Assembly: GCA_031253795.1 (NCBI GenBank)
Contig: JAIRVR010000008.1
Span: 1-57,814, forward strand
Reading direction: 5' to 3'
DNA: 57,814 nucleotides
Source: Burkholderiaceae bacterium
Lineage (GTDB): Bacteria; Pseudomonadota; Gammaproteobacteria; Burkholderiales; Burkholderiaceae_C
Shown here: positions 33,113 through 41,441 of the stretch, one piece after another
Numbering within the stretch: position 1 is the first letter of the stretch
How the letters are laid out: every line of letters begins with the position of its first letter
Translations under genes and position numbers: made by a program
The notes under the pieces: model-generated
Database searches by the model: none
What the model saw: the letters and a program-made list of their open reading frames with translations, nothing else
Told to the model about the DNA's origin: nothing

Positions 33113-34498
33113 TCAGTGGCCCGCGGCGCGCTCGAACAGCGTGCGGGCCAGGTCGCGGTGGCGGCCCAGCACCACGGGCAGGTCGGCCGTGAGCAGGCGG
33201 CCGCCCTCCACCACCACGCGGCCGTTGATGACGCTGGTGTCCACATTGGCCGGCGTGCAAAACACCAGGGCGGCCACGGGATCGTGGCCAGCGCCCGCGT
33301 GGCCCACGCCAGACAGATCGAAGGACACAAAGTCGGCCGACATGCCCGGCGCCAGCGCGCCGATGTCGTCGCGATTGAGAACGCGCGCCCCGCCCAGCGT
33401 GGCGATCTCCAGCGCATCGCGCGCGCTCAGCGCGGCCGGTCCATGGCCCACGCGCTGCAGCAGCAGGGCCTGGCGGGCCTCGCCCAGCATGTGGGCGCCG
33501 TCGTTCGACGCGCTGCCGTCCACTCCCAGGCCCACGGGCACGCCCGCATCGCGCATGCGGCGCACGGGAGCGATGCCCGATGCCAGGCGCATGTTGGAAC
33601 AGGGGCAGTGGGCCACGCCGGTGCCCGTGCGGGCAAACAGGGCAATGCCCTCCGGGTCGAGCTTGACGCAGTGGGCGTGCCAGACATCGCGGCCCACCCA
33701 GCCCAGGCTCTCGGCGTACTGCGCGGGCGTGAGGCCGAACTTCTCGCGCGAGAAGGCCACGTCGTTGTCGTTCTCGGCCAGATGGGTGTGCAGGGACACG
33801 CCGTGGGCGCGCGCCAGGATGGCCGACTCGCGCATCAGCTCGCGCGTCACCGAGAACGGCGAACAGGGTGCCAGCACCACGCGCAGCATGGAATGGCGCG
33901 CGCTGTCGTGGTACTGCTGGATCAGGCGCAGGCTGTCGCGCAGGATGGCCTCCTCGTCCTCGACCACCACGTCGGGCGGCAGGCCGCCCTTGCTGCGGCC
34001 CAGGCTCATGGAGCCGCGCGCCGCATGAAAGCGCATGCCCATCTGCCGCGCGGCGTCGATGGCGTCATCGAGGCGCGCGCCATTGGGATACAGGTAGAGG
34101 TGGTCGCTGGTGGTGGTGCAGCCCGACAGCATGAGTTCGGCCATGGCCGTCTGCGTGGAAACATGGACCATCTCCGGCGTCAGGTGCGACCACAGCATGT
34201 AGAGATTGGTCAGCCAGGAAAACAGCTCGGCGTCCTGGGCCGCGGGGACGGCGCGCGTCAGGCTCTGGTACATATGGTGGTGGGTGTTGACCAGGCCGGG
34301 CATGACCACGCGGCCCCGCATGTCCAGCGCCTGGGCGCGGCCCTCGTCCAGCAGGCGACGGTAGGCCGCAGGCAGTTCCGCCGTGGGGCCCACCCATTGC
34401 ACGGCGGGCCCTTCGGCGACCAGGGCACCGTCGCGTATCTCGCGGCGCTGCTCGTCCATGGTCACGAGTACATCGGCGTGCAGGGCAATCAAAGTCAT
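33113..34498 (-). CDS. 8-oxoguanine deaminase (TrzN/AtzA amidohydrolase family)
   Basis: 461 residues. Amidohydrolase metal ligands are visible: HxH in PGLVNTHHHMYQSLTRA, histidine in VSLHTHLAENDNDV, WHAHCVKLDPEG, and aspartate in GLGVDGSASNDG. NTHHHMYQSLTRA...LFSWLTNLYMLWSHLTPEM is closely shared with characterised 8-oxoguanine deaminases, which convert 8-oxoguanine to urate and ammonia. It is cytoplasmic. The LysR gene lies upstream on the same strand, with a symmetric site between them, and the NCS2 permease gene follows. This gives a small salvage or catabolic unit for oxidised purines. Isocytosine or guanine as alternative substrates cannot be excluded by eye. Confidence 0.88.
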   Translation of the reverse strand: MTLIALHADVLVTMDEQRREIRDGALVAEGPAVQWVGPTAELPAAYRRLLDEGRAQALDMRGRVVMPGLVNTHHHMYQSLTRAVPAAQDAELFSWLTNLYMLWSHLTPEMVHVSTQTAMAELMLSGCTTTSDHLYLYPNGARLDDAIDAARQMGMRFHAARGSMSLGRSKGGLPPDVVVEDEEAILRDSLRLIQQYHDSARHSMLRVVLAPCSPFSVTRELMRESAILARAHGVSLHTHLAENDNDVAFSREKFGLTPAQYAESLGWVGRDVWHAHCVKLDPEGIALFARTGTGVAHCPCSNMRLASGIAPVRRMRDAGVPVGLGVDGSASNDGAHMLGEARQALLLQRVGHGPAALSARDALEIATLGGARVLNRDDIGALAPGMSADFVSFDLSGVGHAGAGHDPVAALVFCTPANVDTSVINGRVVVEGGRLLTADLPVVLGRHRDLARTLFERAAGH

Positions 34499-34580
34499 TT
34501 GGCGCAGTTCTTCTCAGTGGCAAAGGTCGCCAGTCTAGGAAGATGCCTGTATCGCCGATAGCGCCGAATAACGCTCACCA

Positions 34581-34599
34581 TGTCCACATTTTGTGGACA
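34581..34599. promoter_or_regulatory. 19-bp inverted repeat, probable LysR-type operator
   Basis: Perfect arms TGTCCACA and TGTGGACA with TTT between. It sits 83 bp upstream of the deaminase start and just after the LysR stop codon. It fits the T-N11-A symmetry of LysR-family sites, so it is the likely activation site for the deaminase/permease genes. Confidence 0.65.
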
Positions 34600-34620
34600 C
34601 ATCGAATGCCTGCGCCAGGC

Positions 34621-35529
34621 TCAGCGCCCCGGGCCGAACAGCCGCGCCAGCGCCTGGCCCATGCTTTCGGCCATCAAATCCGCTGCCGCGCTCAGCTGGC
34701 CCCTGGCACGTGCGGCCAGCACCAGGGTCTGGCGCTGCAGGTGGGCATCGCGCAGGGGCACGAAGACCAGGGCATTGCGACTGCGCTCCTCCATCACGTC
34801 CAGCGGATTGAGCAGGGCAATGCCCTCGCCCAGCATGACCAGGCGCTGGATGAAGGCCATGGAGGTCGATTCCGCCACGGGTGTGACTTCGATGGCATTG
34901 CGCGCAAAGGCCTCGTCCAGCAGCGTGCGTATGGTCAGCGGCGGCGCGGGCAGGATGAGCGGATGGCCTATGCATTCGCCCAGCAGCACCGAGGATTGGC
35001 GCGCCAGCGCATGGCGCGGCGGCACGATGGCGCCTATCTGCCACTCGCTCACGGCCAGCGTGCGCAGTGCGGGCCGGCCCGGCAGGTCGTAGCCCAGGCC
35101 CAGGTCGGCATCGCCGGCCTCCACGGCCGCCGAGATGCCGTCGATGGGCAGATCGACGACGCGCACCGCAATGCCCGGATGGCGCTGGCGGAACTCATGG
35201 ACCAGGGAGGGCAGGAAGGAGCCGGCCAGCCCCGCCGTGGCCGCCACCGTGATCTCGCCGCGCCGCGCGCCCTTGAACTCGGCGATGCGCTCGCGCAGGG
35301 CCGCGTGCTCGCGCAGGGTGCTGCGCACATGGGCCAGCACCATTTCTCCCGTGGGTGTCAGGCGCAGGCGCCGGTGTATGCGCTCGAACAGCGGCGCACC
35401 CAGCTCGGCCTCCAGGTCCAGGATCTGCCGGTTGACGGCCGTGGGAGCCACGTGCAGGTACTCGGCCGCCTTGCGGATGGAACCGCGGCGGACCACTTCG
35501 TCGAGATAGCGCAGGACTCTGGCGTGCAT
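34621..35529 (-). CDS. LysR-family transcriptional regulator
   Basis: 302 residues, family-typical. The N-terminal winged helix (RVLRYLDEVVRRGSIRKAAEYLHVAPTAVNRQILDLEAELGAPLFER) is followed by the linker helix and a substrate-binding domain of two alpha/beta lobes (EITVAATAGLAGSFLPSLVHEF, DADLGLGYDLPG, MLGEGIALLNPLDV). It is encoded just upstream of the 8-oxoguanine deaminase gene in the same direction rather than divergently. The inverted repeat between the two genes is a likely target. The effector is probably a purine, inferred only from neighbours. Confidence 0.92.
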   Translation of the reverse strand: MHARVLRYLDEVVRRGSIRKAAEYLHVAPTAVNRQILDLEAELGAPLFERIHRRLRLTPTGEMVLAHVRSTLREHAALRERIAEFKGARRGEITVAATAGLAGSFLPSLVHEFRQRHPGIAVRVVDLPIDGISAAVEAGDADLGLGYDLPGRPALRTLAVSEWQIGAIVPPRHALARQSSVLLGECIGHPLILPAPPLTIRTLLDEAFARNAIEVTPVAESTSMAFIQRLVMLGEGIALLNPLDVMEERSRNALVFVPLRDAHLQRQTLVLAARARGQLSAAADLMAESMGQALARLFGPGR

Positions 35530-35587
35530 GCCGCGAGCGTAGCCGGCTTTGGCGGTCTGTGCCCGGCTCCGGTCCGGACGCCGGGAT

Positions 35588-37285
35588 TCAGCGCGCCGCG
35601 GCCGGGCGCTCGGCGCGCAGCGTGCGGCTGAGCATGATGACCGGGATCAGGCCCACCAGGACCAGGGCCAGCGACGGCAGGGCCGCCTCGCCCAGGCGCT
35701 CGTCGCGCGCCAGCTGGTAGGCCACCACGGCCAGGGTATCGCTGTTGAAGGGGCGCAGCACCATGGTGGCCGGCAGCTCCTTCATCACATCGACGAAGAC
35801 CAGCAGCGCGGCGGCCGCCGTGGAGCGCTTGAGCAAGGGCCAGTGCACGCGCGATAGCATGCCCCAGGGCCCCGTGCCCAGCATGCGGGCCGAGTCGTCC
35901 AGGCTGACGGGAATGCGCGCATAGCCGCTTTGCATGGACTGCAGGGCCACGGCGCAAAACCGCACCAGGTAGGCCCAGACAATGCCCACGGCCGTGGCCG
36001 TGATCAGGCCGGCGAAGCCCCATTCGGGCCGCGCCTGCTGTATCCAGCCCACGGGCAGCAGCAGGCCGACGACGATGACGGCGCCCGGCACCGCATAGCC
36101 CAGGCTGGCCAGTTGGACCACGCCGCGCGTCAGCGCCGAATGTTTGTCGCGCCGAACGGCAAAGGCCAGGGCCAGGGCCACGATCACGGCCAGGGCCGCC
36201 GTGATGGCGCCCAGGCGCACGCTGTTGAGCGCCCAGTCCAGGAAGCGGTCCCAGGGCAGGACCGACCAGTCGGCCGCCAGGGGGCGCAGCATGAAGACCA
36301 CGGGTGCCACGAAGCCCATGAGCACGGGCAGCAGGCACAGTACCCAGGCCAGGGCGCAGCGCCAGCCGCGCAGACCCAGGGGCTGGGCCTCGGTCGATCC
36401 CGCGCGGCCGGTGCCGCCGGTCACGAAGCGCATGCGGCGCTGGGCGCGCAGCTCCAGCTGCAGCAGCAGCACCACCAGAACCAGCAGGAACGTGGCCAGC
36501 TGGGCGGCCGCGATGCGGTTGTCCATGGACAGCCAGGCCTTGTAGATGCCCGTGGTGAAGGTGGTGATGCCGAAATAGCTGACCACGCCGAAGTCGGCCA
36601 GCGTTTCCATCACCACCAGGGCCACGCCGGCCGCCACGGCCGGCCGCGCCAGCGGCAGGGCCACGGACCAGATGCGCCGTGCCAGCGGCGCACCCATGAG
36701 GCGCGCGGCCTCCATCAGGTGGGCGGCGCGCTCGCCCAGCGCCGTGCGCGCCAGCAGGTAGACATAGGGATAGAGCGAGAAGATGAAGACCCAGACCGCG
36801 CCGCCCAGGCTGCGCACCTCGGGCAGCAGCCGGCCCTCGAGGCCATAGGTTGCGCGCAGCCAGGTCTGCAGCGGGCCGCTGAACTGCAGGAAGTCGGTAT
36901 AGGCATAGGCCGTGACATAGGCCGGCATGGCCAGCGGCAGCAACAGCAGCCATTCCAGCAGGCGCCGGCCGCGGAAGTCGAACAGGGTCACGGCCGCCGC
37001 CGTGCCCGTGCCCACGATGGCCGCACCCAGGGCCACCAGCAGACCCAGCCAGACCGTGGTCCACAGGTAGCCGGGCAGCACGGTGGCGGCCATTTCGCGC
37101 AGGATGGGGCCGGACTGGGCATCGCCCTGGCCCAGGGGAAGCCAGGAGGCGAGCACGGCCAGCACGGGCAGCATCAGCACCAGGGCCAGGGCCAGCAGGG
37201 GAAGGGAGCGGAGTACGGACGGCAGACGGCGCAAGACGGCAGGCTCGAAAAAGGGAGAGGGGGCAGGAAGGGGCGGACGCGCCAC
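35588..37285 (-). CDS. fbpB: Fe(III)-type ABC transporter permease (FbpB-like)
   Basis: About 565 residues from a GTG at 37285; a TTG at 37339 would add 18 residues but overlaps the inverted repeat at 37341-37365, so I prefer the shorter form. It is a double permease: two sets of about six transmembrane helices, each with an EAA-type loop (EAARLMGAPLARRIWSVALPLARP; DDSARMLGTGPWGMLSRVHWPLLKR). Conserved stretches are LPLAMPAYVTAYAYTDFLQFSGPLQ and ADFGVVSYFGITTFTTGIY, typical of ferric-iron permeases of the FbpB/SfuB group. It should work with the ATPase encoded divergently at 37385. No periplasmic binding protein gene is in the window. Confidence 0.88.
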   Translation of the reverse strand: MARPPLPAPSPFFEPAVLRRLPSVLRSLPLLALALVLMLPVLAVLASWLPLGQGDAQSGPILREMAATVLPGYLWTTVWLGLLVALGAAIVGTGTAAAVTLFDFRGRRLLEWLLLLPLAMPAYVTAYAYTDFLQFSGPLQTWLRATYGLEGRLLPEVRSLGGAVWVFIFSLYPYVYLLARTALGERAAHLMEAARLMGAPLARRIWSVALPLARPAVAAGVALVVMETLADFGVVSYFGITTFTTGIYKAWLSMDNRIAAAQLATFLLVLVVLLLQLELRAQRRMRFVTGGTGRAGSTEAQPLGLRGWRCALAWVLCLLPVLMGFVAPVVFMLRPLAADWSVLPWDRFLDWALNSVRLGAITAALAVIVALALAFAVRRDKHSALTRGVVQLASLGYAVPGAVIVVGLLLPVGWIQQARPEWGFAGLITATAVGIVWAYLVRFCAVALQSMQSGYARIPVSLDDSARMLGTGPWGMLSRVHWPLLKRSTAAAALLVFVDVMKELPATMVLRPFNSDTLAVVAYQLARDERLGEAALPSLALVLVGLIPVIMLSRTLRAERPAAAR

Positions 37286-37340
37286 GGAGCCGGTGCATGG
37301 CCGGGTCTCGGGCCTGCATGGCGAAGCGGCACCCGCCAAT

Positions 37341-37365
37341 GCAAATGCGAATTCTAGTCATTTGC
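37341..37365. promoter_or_regulatory. Inverted repeat between divergent iron-ABC genes (Fur-like)
   Basis: Arms GCAAATG and CATTTGC with an 11-base AT-rich spacer, 20 bp before the ATPase ATG and overlapping the far-upstream TTG of the permease frame. Composition and position resemble a Fur box shared by two divergent promoters; the match to the 19-bp Fur consensus is only partial. Confidence 0.5.
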
Positions 37366-37384
37366 GGGGTTCTACAATCGGCCC

Positions 37385-38467
37385 ATGTTTTTGACCGTTT
37401 CCCAACTCGAGGTGCGCTATGCAGGCCGCGACCGGCCTGCGGTGCAGGATGTGACGCTGAACCTGGCCGCCGGCGACATCGGCGTGCTCATCGGTCCCTC
37501 GGGCTGCGGCAAGACCACGCTGCTGCGCGCCGTGGCGGGACTGGAGCCCGTCAGCGGCGGCGAGATCCGCATCGACGGCCAGCTGGTGGGCAGCGCACGC
37601 TTTTCGCTACCGCCGGAGCAGCGGCGCATCGGCATGGTGTTCCAGGACTATGCCCTCTTCCCCCATTTGTCCGTGGGCCGCAACGTGGCCTTCGGCATAC
37701 ATCACCTGCCCAAGGCGCGCCAGGCCGAGCGCGTGGCCGAGGTGCTAGAGCTGGTCGGCCTGGCCGGCAGCGCCGACCGCTTTCCGCACGAGCTGTCGGG
37801 CGGCCAGCAGCAGCGCGTGGCCCTGGCCCGCGCCCTGGCGCCAAGCCCCCAGCTCATGCTGCTGGACGAGCCCTTTTCCAACCTCGACGTGGACCTGCGC
37901 GAACGCCTGGCCCACGAGGTGCGCGGCATCCTCAAGGCCGCGGGCGCCACGGCCCTGTTCGTGACCCATGACCAGCTGGAAGCCTTTGCCATCGGCGACA
38001 TGATCGGCGTGGTCCACCAGGGCCGCCTGCAGCAGTGGGACGATGCCTATTCGCTGTACCACCGGCCTGCCACGCGCTTCGTGGCCGACTTCATCGGCCA
38101 TGGCGTCTTCGTTCCGGCCACCCTGGTGCCCAAGGCCGATGGCGGCGTGGTGGCGCATACCGCCCTGGGCGACCTGGAAGACCCGCAAAGCTGCCCCCTG
38201 CCCTCGCAGTTCGCGGGGGGCGAATGCGATGTGCTGCTGCGCGCCGACGACGTGGTGCACGACGACCGCTCGCCCGTACAGGCACGCGTGCTGCGCAAGG
38301 CCTTCAGGGGTTCGGAATTCCTGTACACGCTAGAGCTGGCCAGCGGCCACAGCGTCATGGCCCATGTGCCCAGCCACCACGACCATGCGGTAGGCGACTG
38401 GGTGGGCATACGCCTGGACATGAACCATGTCGTGGCCTTCGCCCGCGAAGGGACGACCCCGGCCTGA
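37385..38467 (+). CDS. fbpC: Fe(III)-type ABC transporter ATPase (FbpC-like)
   Basis: 360 residues, typical for FbpC/PotA-type ATPases. Walker A is LIGPSGCGKTTLLRAVAG, Q-loop GMVFQDYALFPHLSV, signature HELSGGQQQRVALARALA, Walker B LMLLDEPFSNLD and H-loop LFVTHDQLEA. A C-terminal TOBE-like regulatory domain (about residues 250-355) contains DVLLRADDVVHDD, as in Neisseria FbpC. It powers import through the divergently encoded permease. The intergenic inverted repeat suggests iron-responsive co-regulation. The ATG follows directly from an AT-rich promoter segment. Confidence 0.9.
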   Translation: MFLTVSQLEVRYAGRDRPAVQDVTLNLAAGDIGVLIGPSGCGKTTLLRAVAGLEPVSGGEIRIDGQLVGSARFSLPPEQRRIGMVFQDYALFPHLSVGRNVAFGIHHLPKARQAERVAEVLELVGLAGSADRFPHELSGGQQQRVALARALAPSPQLMLLDEPFSNLDVDLRERLAHEVRGILKAAGATALFVTHDQLEAFAIGDMIGVVHQGRLQQWDDAYSLYHRPATRFVADFIGHGVFVPATLVPKADGGVVAHTALGDLEDPQSCPLPSQFAGGECDVLLRADDVVHDDRSPVQARVLRKAFRGSEFLYTLELASGHSVMAHVPSHHDHAVGDWVGIRLDMNHVVAFAREGTTPA

Positions 38468-38528
38468 GGACGGTGGCACGGTCCCGTACCTGGGCCGGCT
38501 GTCATGGGCTGGTCATAGGGGGAATCCA

Positions 38529-38554
38529 GAATTGTTCACATCTTGTGACAATTC
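38529..38554. promoter_or_regulatory. Inverted repeat immediately upstream of siaA
   Basis: Two nested arms, GAATTG/CAATTC and TCACA/TGTGA, around TCT, with one bulged T on the left side. It ends 9 bases before the siaA ATG, where a ribosome site would be expected; no good Shine-Dalgarno is visible. It could be an operator or an RNA hairpin that limits translation. Confidence 0.55.
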
Positions 38555-38563
38555 GAGTTCACC

Positions 38564-39898
38564 ATGTTCGCACTGGACCCCTCCGCCACGCAGAGCCCTG
38601 CCCTCGCCCCGGCACCCGGTTCCTCCCGCCTCGTGGCCCGCGCAGGCCAGCTCAGCCAGCCCACGGCACCGATTTCCCCCGAGACCAGCAATGAAGAGGT
38701 ACACCGCCTGTTCAGCGAGCAGCCCCAGCTCGAAACCCTGGCCGTGGTCGCCGAGCAGCGTCCGCTGGGCCTGATCAACCGCCAGCGCTTCATGGAGCAG
38801 TACGCGCGCCCCTTTGCGCGCGACGTGTTCGGTCGCCGCACCTGCCTGGTCTTCACCGACACCGCGCCCATGGTGGTGGCGGCCAGCCTGCCCATCGACC
38901 AGTTGGTCCACCAGGCCCTGGCCAGCGGCAGCCGCGTGCTCAAGGAAGGCTTCATCACCACCGAGGAAGGCTGCTATGCCGGCATAGGCACGGGCCATGC
39001 CCTGATGGCAGCCATGTCCGACATCGAGGCCGACAAGACGCGCCAGCTCATGGCCAGCATCGACTACGCCAGCCTGATCCAGCGCTCGCACCTGGTCGAA
39101 TCCGATCGCGTGCTGGCCAGCCACCTGCCCGATCACGGCCTGCTGTGGGAGCCGCGCGACGTGGTGGGCGGCGACGCCTACTTCTTCCGTGCCACACCCC
39201 AGGGCCTGCTGGGCTGCGTCTTCGATTGCACGGGCCATGGCGTGCCCGGCGCCTTCATGACCCTGATCGCCCTGTCCTTCCTGGAGCAGGCCGTGACCCC
39301 GTCCGCCGGCCCGCTGGACCCGGGCGCCCTGCTGGGCCAGATGAACCGCTACATCAAGCGCGTGCTGCAGCAGCGCAACCGCGATGCGCAGCCGGCCTGG
39401 GGCGTGCCCCAGGCCGCCGAGGGCCTGCCCGCGGAAAAGACGTCGAGCGACGGCCTGGACGCCGCCCTGTTCCTGCAATCGGCCTGCGGCACGCGGCTGC
39501 GTTTCGCGGCCGCGCGCCTGGACCTGCTGATCGCACCGCCTGGCGCGGAAGATGCCGCCCAGGTGCGCGTGGAGTCCGGCGACAAGATGGGCATAGGCTA
39601 TGCCACCACACCCGATGATGCCGCCTGGAGCACGCAGGAGCTGGAGCTTGCGCCGGACTCCTTGCTGATGATCGCCACGGACGGCGTCATCGACCAGCTC
39701 GGCGGACCGCGCCACATCGCCCATGGCCGCAAACGCCTGACGCGTTTTCTGCAGGAGCAGCAGGCCCGGCCCGCGGCCGAGGCCTGCGCGGAATTCCAGC
39801 AGGCCTTTGCCCTGTGGCAGGGCACCCAGCGCCGGCGCGACGATGTCTCGCTGCTGGTGTGGCGCAACCAGGCCGTGGCGGCGGGAGCGGCGGCATGA
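38564..39898 (+). CDS. siaA: SiaA-like PP2C/SpoIIE phosphatase with CBS-like N-terminus
   Basis: 444 residues. The N-terminal ~150 residues resemble a CBS-pair module found with GGDEF proteins (ERPLGLINRQRFMEQYARPFARDVFGRR, KEGFITTEEGCYAGIGTGHALM). A helical linker leads to a SpoIIE-type phosphatase domain with metal aspartates in PRDVVGGDAYFF, VFDCTGHGVPGAFMTLIALSF, LMIATDGVIDQLGG and RRDDVSLLVW. In Pseudomonas SiaA dephosphorylates SiaC, activating it. There SiaA is a membrane protein with a HAMP; here the sensor is soluble and CBS-like. siaB overlaps its stop as ATGA and siaC follows, so the operon assignment is firm. Confidence 0.88.
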   Translation: MFALDPSATQSPALAPAPGSSRLVARAGQLSQPTAPISPETSNEEVHRLFSEQPQLETLAVVAEQRPLGLINRQRFMEQYARPFARDVFGRRTCLVFTDTAPMVVAASLPIDQLVHQALASGSRVLKEGFITTEEGCYAGIGTGHALMAAMSDIEADKTRQLMASIDYASLIQRSHLVESDRVLASHLPDHGLLWEPRDVVGGDAYFFRATPQGLLGCVFDCTGHGVPGAFMTLIALSFLEQAVTPSAGPLDPGALLGQMNRYIKRVLQQRNRDAQPAWGVPQAAEGLPAEKTSSDGLDAALFLQSACGTRLRFAAARLDLLIAPPGAEDAAQVRVESGDKMGIGYATTPDDAAWSTQELELAPDSLLMIATDGVIDQLGGPRHIAHGRKRLTRFLQEQQARPAAEACAEFQQAFALWQGTQRRRDDVSLLVWRNQAVAAGAAA

Positions 39899-40518
39899 AC
39901 CCCACGGAATTCGCGCGCCTGCGCGCCCAGGCCGAACACAACGGCCTGCTGCTGTACTACGCAGGCCCCTTCAATCCGAATGTCATCCAGGCCGCGGCCG
40001 ACACGCTCAAGGGCCGGCTGGCCAGCGAGGACGGATCGAGCAGCGCCAAGCGCAAGCTGTTCTCGACCTTCATCGAGATGGCGCAGAACGTGCTGCACTA
40101 CGCGGCCCCCCTGCCCAGCAGCGAGCCCGGCGATGCAGGCGCACCCATGGCGCGCGGCGCCATCGGCGTGGGCCGTGTCGAGGCCCTGGACCCGGCCGGC
40201 GACGAGGACGGCCACCTGTCCCAGGCACATTTCTGGATCGCCTGCAGCAACGCCGTGCAAAACGCCCATGTACCGCGCCTGGCCGCCAAACTGGATGCCG
40301 TGCGCGCCATGAGCCTGCCCGAAATCAAGGCCGCCTACCGTGCCCAGCTGCACAACACCCACCACGGCGAGGAAGACGACATCAGCCGTGGCGCCGGCCT
40401 GGGCTGGCTGACCATCGCGCGCGATGCCTCGGCACCGCTGCAATACCACATCGCCACCGGCGAGGATGCCACCGAGACCGCGCCCCACGCCGTGTTCCAC
40501 GTCAAGGCACTGATCTGA
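39895..40518 (+). CDS. siaB: SiaB-like protein kinase
   Basis: 207 residues; the ATG overlaps the siaA stop (ATGA), indicating translational coupling. The product matches the SiaB family kinase pattern: GLLLYYAGPFNPNVIQAAADTLKG, the helix FSTFIEMAQNVLHYA with an E..QN nucleotide-binding N-box, and a late glycine-rich block (ISRGAGLGWLTIARDA). SiaB phosphorylates the small protein SiaC and opposes SiaA, setting whether SiaC can bind and activate a diguanylate cyclase. It is cytoplasmic. The neighbouring genes siaA and siaC complete the switch. Confidence 0.9.
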   Translation: MNPTEFARLRAQAEHNGLLLYYAGPFNPNVIQAAADTLKGRLASEDGSSSAKRKLFSTFIEMAQNVLHYAAPLPSSEPGDAGAPMARGAIGVGRVEALDPAGDEDGHLSQAHFWIACSNAVQNAHVPRLAAKLDAVRAMSLPEIKAAYRAQLHNTHHGEEDDISRGAGLGWLTIARDASAPLQYHIATGEDATETAPHAVFHVKALI

Positions 40519-40556
40519 ACGCAGCGCCTCCCCCAACGAACCGATTGGCCGTCACC

Positions 40557-40943
40557 ATGCAAGCACTGAAATCCGAACGCACCTCCGTCACGCCCGAAGT
40601 GGTCTTCTCTCCGGCCGATCAGCTTCTGCGCATCGAAGGCGAGTGCTATCCCGAAAACCCTCTGCCCTTTTTCAACCCCATCCTGACCACGCTGGGCCAG
40701 TACTTCGCTGCCCACCAGCCCGGCAGCTTCGTGGCCGAGATGAAGCTGCAGTACATCAACAGCGCATCGACCATGGGCCTGCGCTCCCTGTTCGCCCTGC
40801 TGGACCAGGCCGGCGAAAAGGGCACGGACATCCGCGTGGTCTGGGCCTATGACGAGGAAGACGACGCCATCGAGGAACTGGGCGCGGACCTGGTGGAGGA
40901 CTTCTCCAACCTGGTGCTGGAGCGCCAGCCCTACGGCAACTGA
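40557..40943 (+). CDS. siaC: SiaC-family regulatory phosphoprotein (DUF1987)
   Basis: 128 residues. The family pattern is clear: VVFSPADQLLRIEGECYPENPLPFFNPIL, then SFVAEMKLQYINSASTMGLRSLFALLD, which contains the Ser/Thr cluster equivalent to the phosphorylation site, then RVVWAYDEEDDAIEELGADL. SiaC is an anti-sigma-antagonist-like fold that binds and activates the cyclase SiaD when unphosphorylated. No siaD is adjacent: the next gene is a convergent GNAT whose stop overlaps the siaC 3' end by 13 bp. A GTG slightly upstream is an alternative start. Confidence 0.9.
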   Translation: MQALKSERTSVTPEVVFSPADQLLRIEGECYPENPLPFFNPILTTLGQYFAAHQPGSFVAEMKLQYINSASTMGLRSLFALLDQAGEKGTDIRVVWAYDEEDDAIEELGADLVEDFSNLVLERQPYGN

Positions 40944-41437
40944 AGACTGCCGCCGGGCAGCAGGGCCTTGGCCATGAGCACCGTGGTCAGGCCGCTGTCC
41001 CATTCCTCGTCGGGATAGGTGGCCAGCTGCGCATAGCCCTGACCGCTGTAAAAGCCCAGGGCCTGGGTGTTGAAGGTATCGGTCTCCAGCCGTGCCTGCG
41101 CACGGCCAGCGGTGCGCATGGCGGCCTCGGCATGGGCCAGCAGGGCCCGGCCCACGCCACGCCCCTGCCAGCGGGGCAGCACATGCAGGGCGTCGATGAA
41201 ATCGCCCTCCCAATCCACGAAGCCGGCCAGTGTGCCGTCGCACTCGGCCACCTGGAAATGCGCCAGGCGCGACTGCACATAGCGTGCGGTGCTGCCCGAC
41301 GCGCGCAATTGCGCGTCCCGGTCGGCCGACAGCTGGGGCCTCCAGGTACTCTCGTAGGTGGCCCAGAGGATGGCATTCAGTGCCGCGGCATCGCCGGGTC
41401 CCGCCGGTCTCAGCAGGGGAGTGGGCAGGATGGCCAC
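40931..41437 (-). CDS. GNAT-family N-acetyltransferase
   Basis: 168 residues from a GTG 4 bp after the plsC stop; upstream in-frame ATGs fall inside plsC and read as a shadow. GNAT features are LRPAGPGDAAALNAILWATYESTW, the beta-4 strand LAGFVDWEGDFIDALHVLP, the acetyl-CoA P-loop RWQGRGVGRALLAHAEAAMR (Q/RxxGxG/A), and LETDTFNTQALGFYSGQGYAQL. The acceptor is unknown; the family acetylates small amines or protein N-termini. It lies at the end of the pyr-plsC run and is convergent with siaC, with a 13-bp tail overlap. Confidence 0.85.
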   Translation of the reverse strand: MAILPTPLLRPAGPGDAAALNAILWATYESTWRPQLSADRDAQLRASGSTARYVQSRLAHFQVAECDGTLAGFVDWEGDFIDALHVLPRWQGRGVGRALLAHAEAAMRTAGRAQARLETDTFNTQALGFYSGQGYAQLATYPDEEWDSGLTTVLMAKALLPGGSLQLP

Positions 41438-41441
41438 GGCC

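Noticed and set aside
31310-34561. Long plus-strand frame opposite arsC, the permease and the deaminase
   Set aside because: His/Gly/Arg-rich low-complexity translation running across three clear genes; an antisense shadow.
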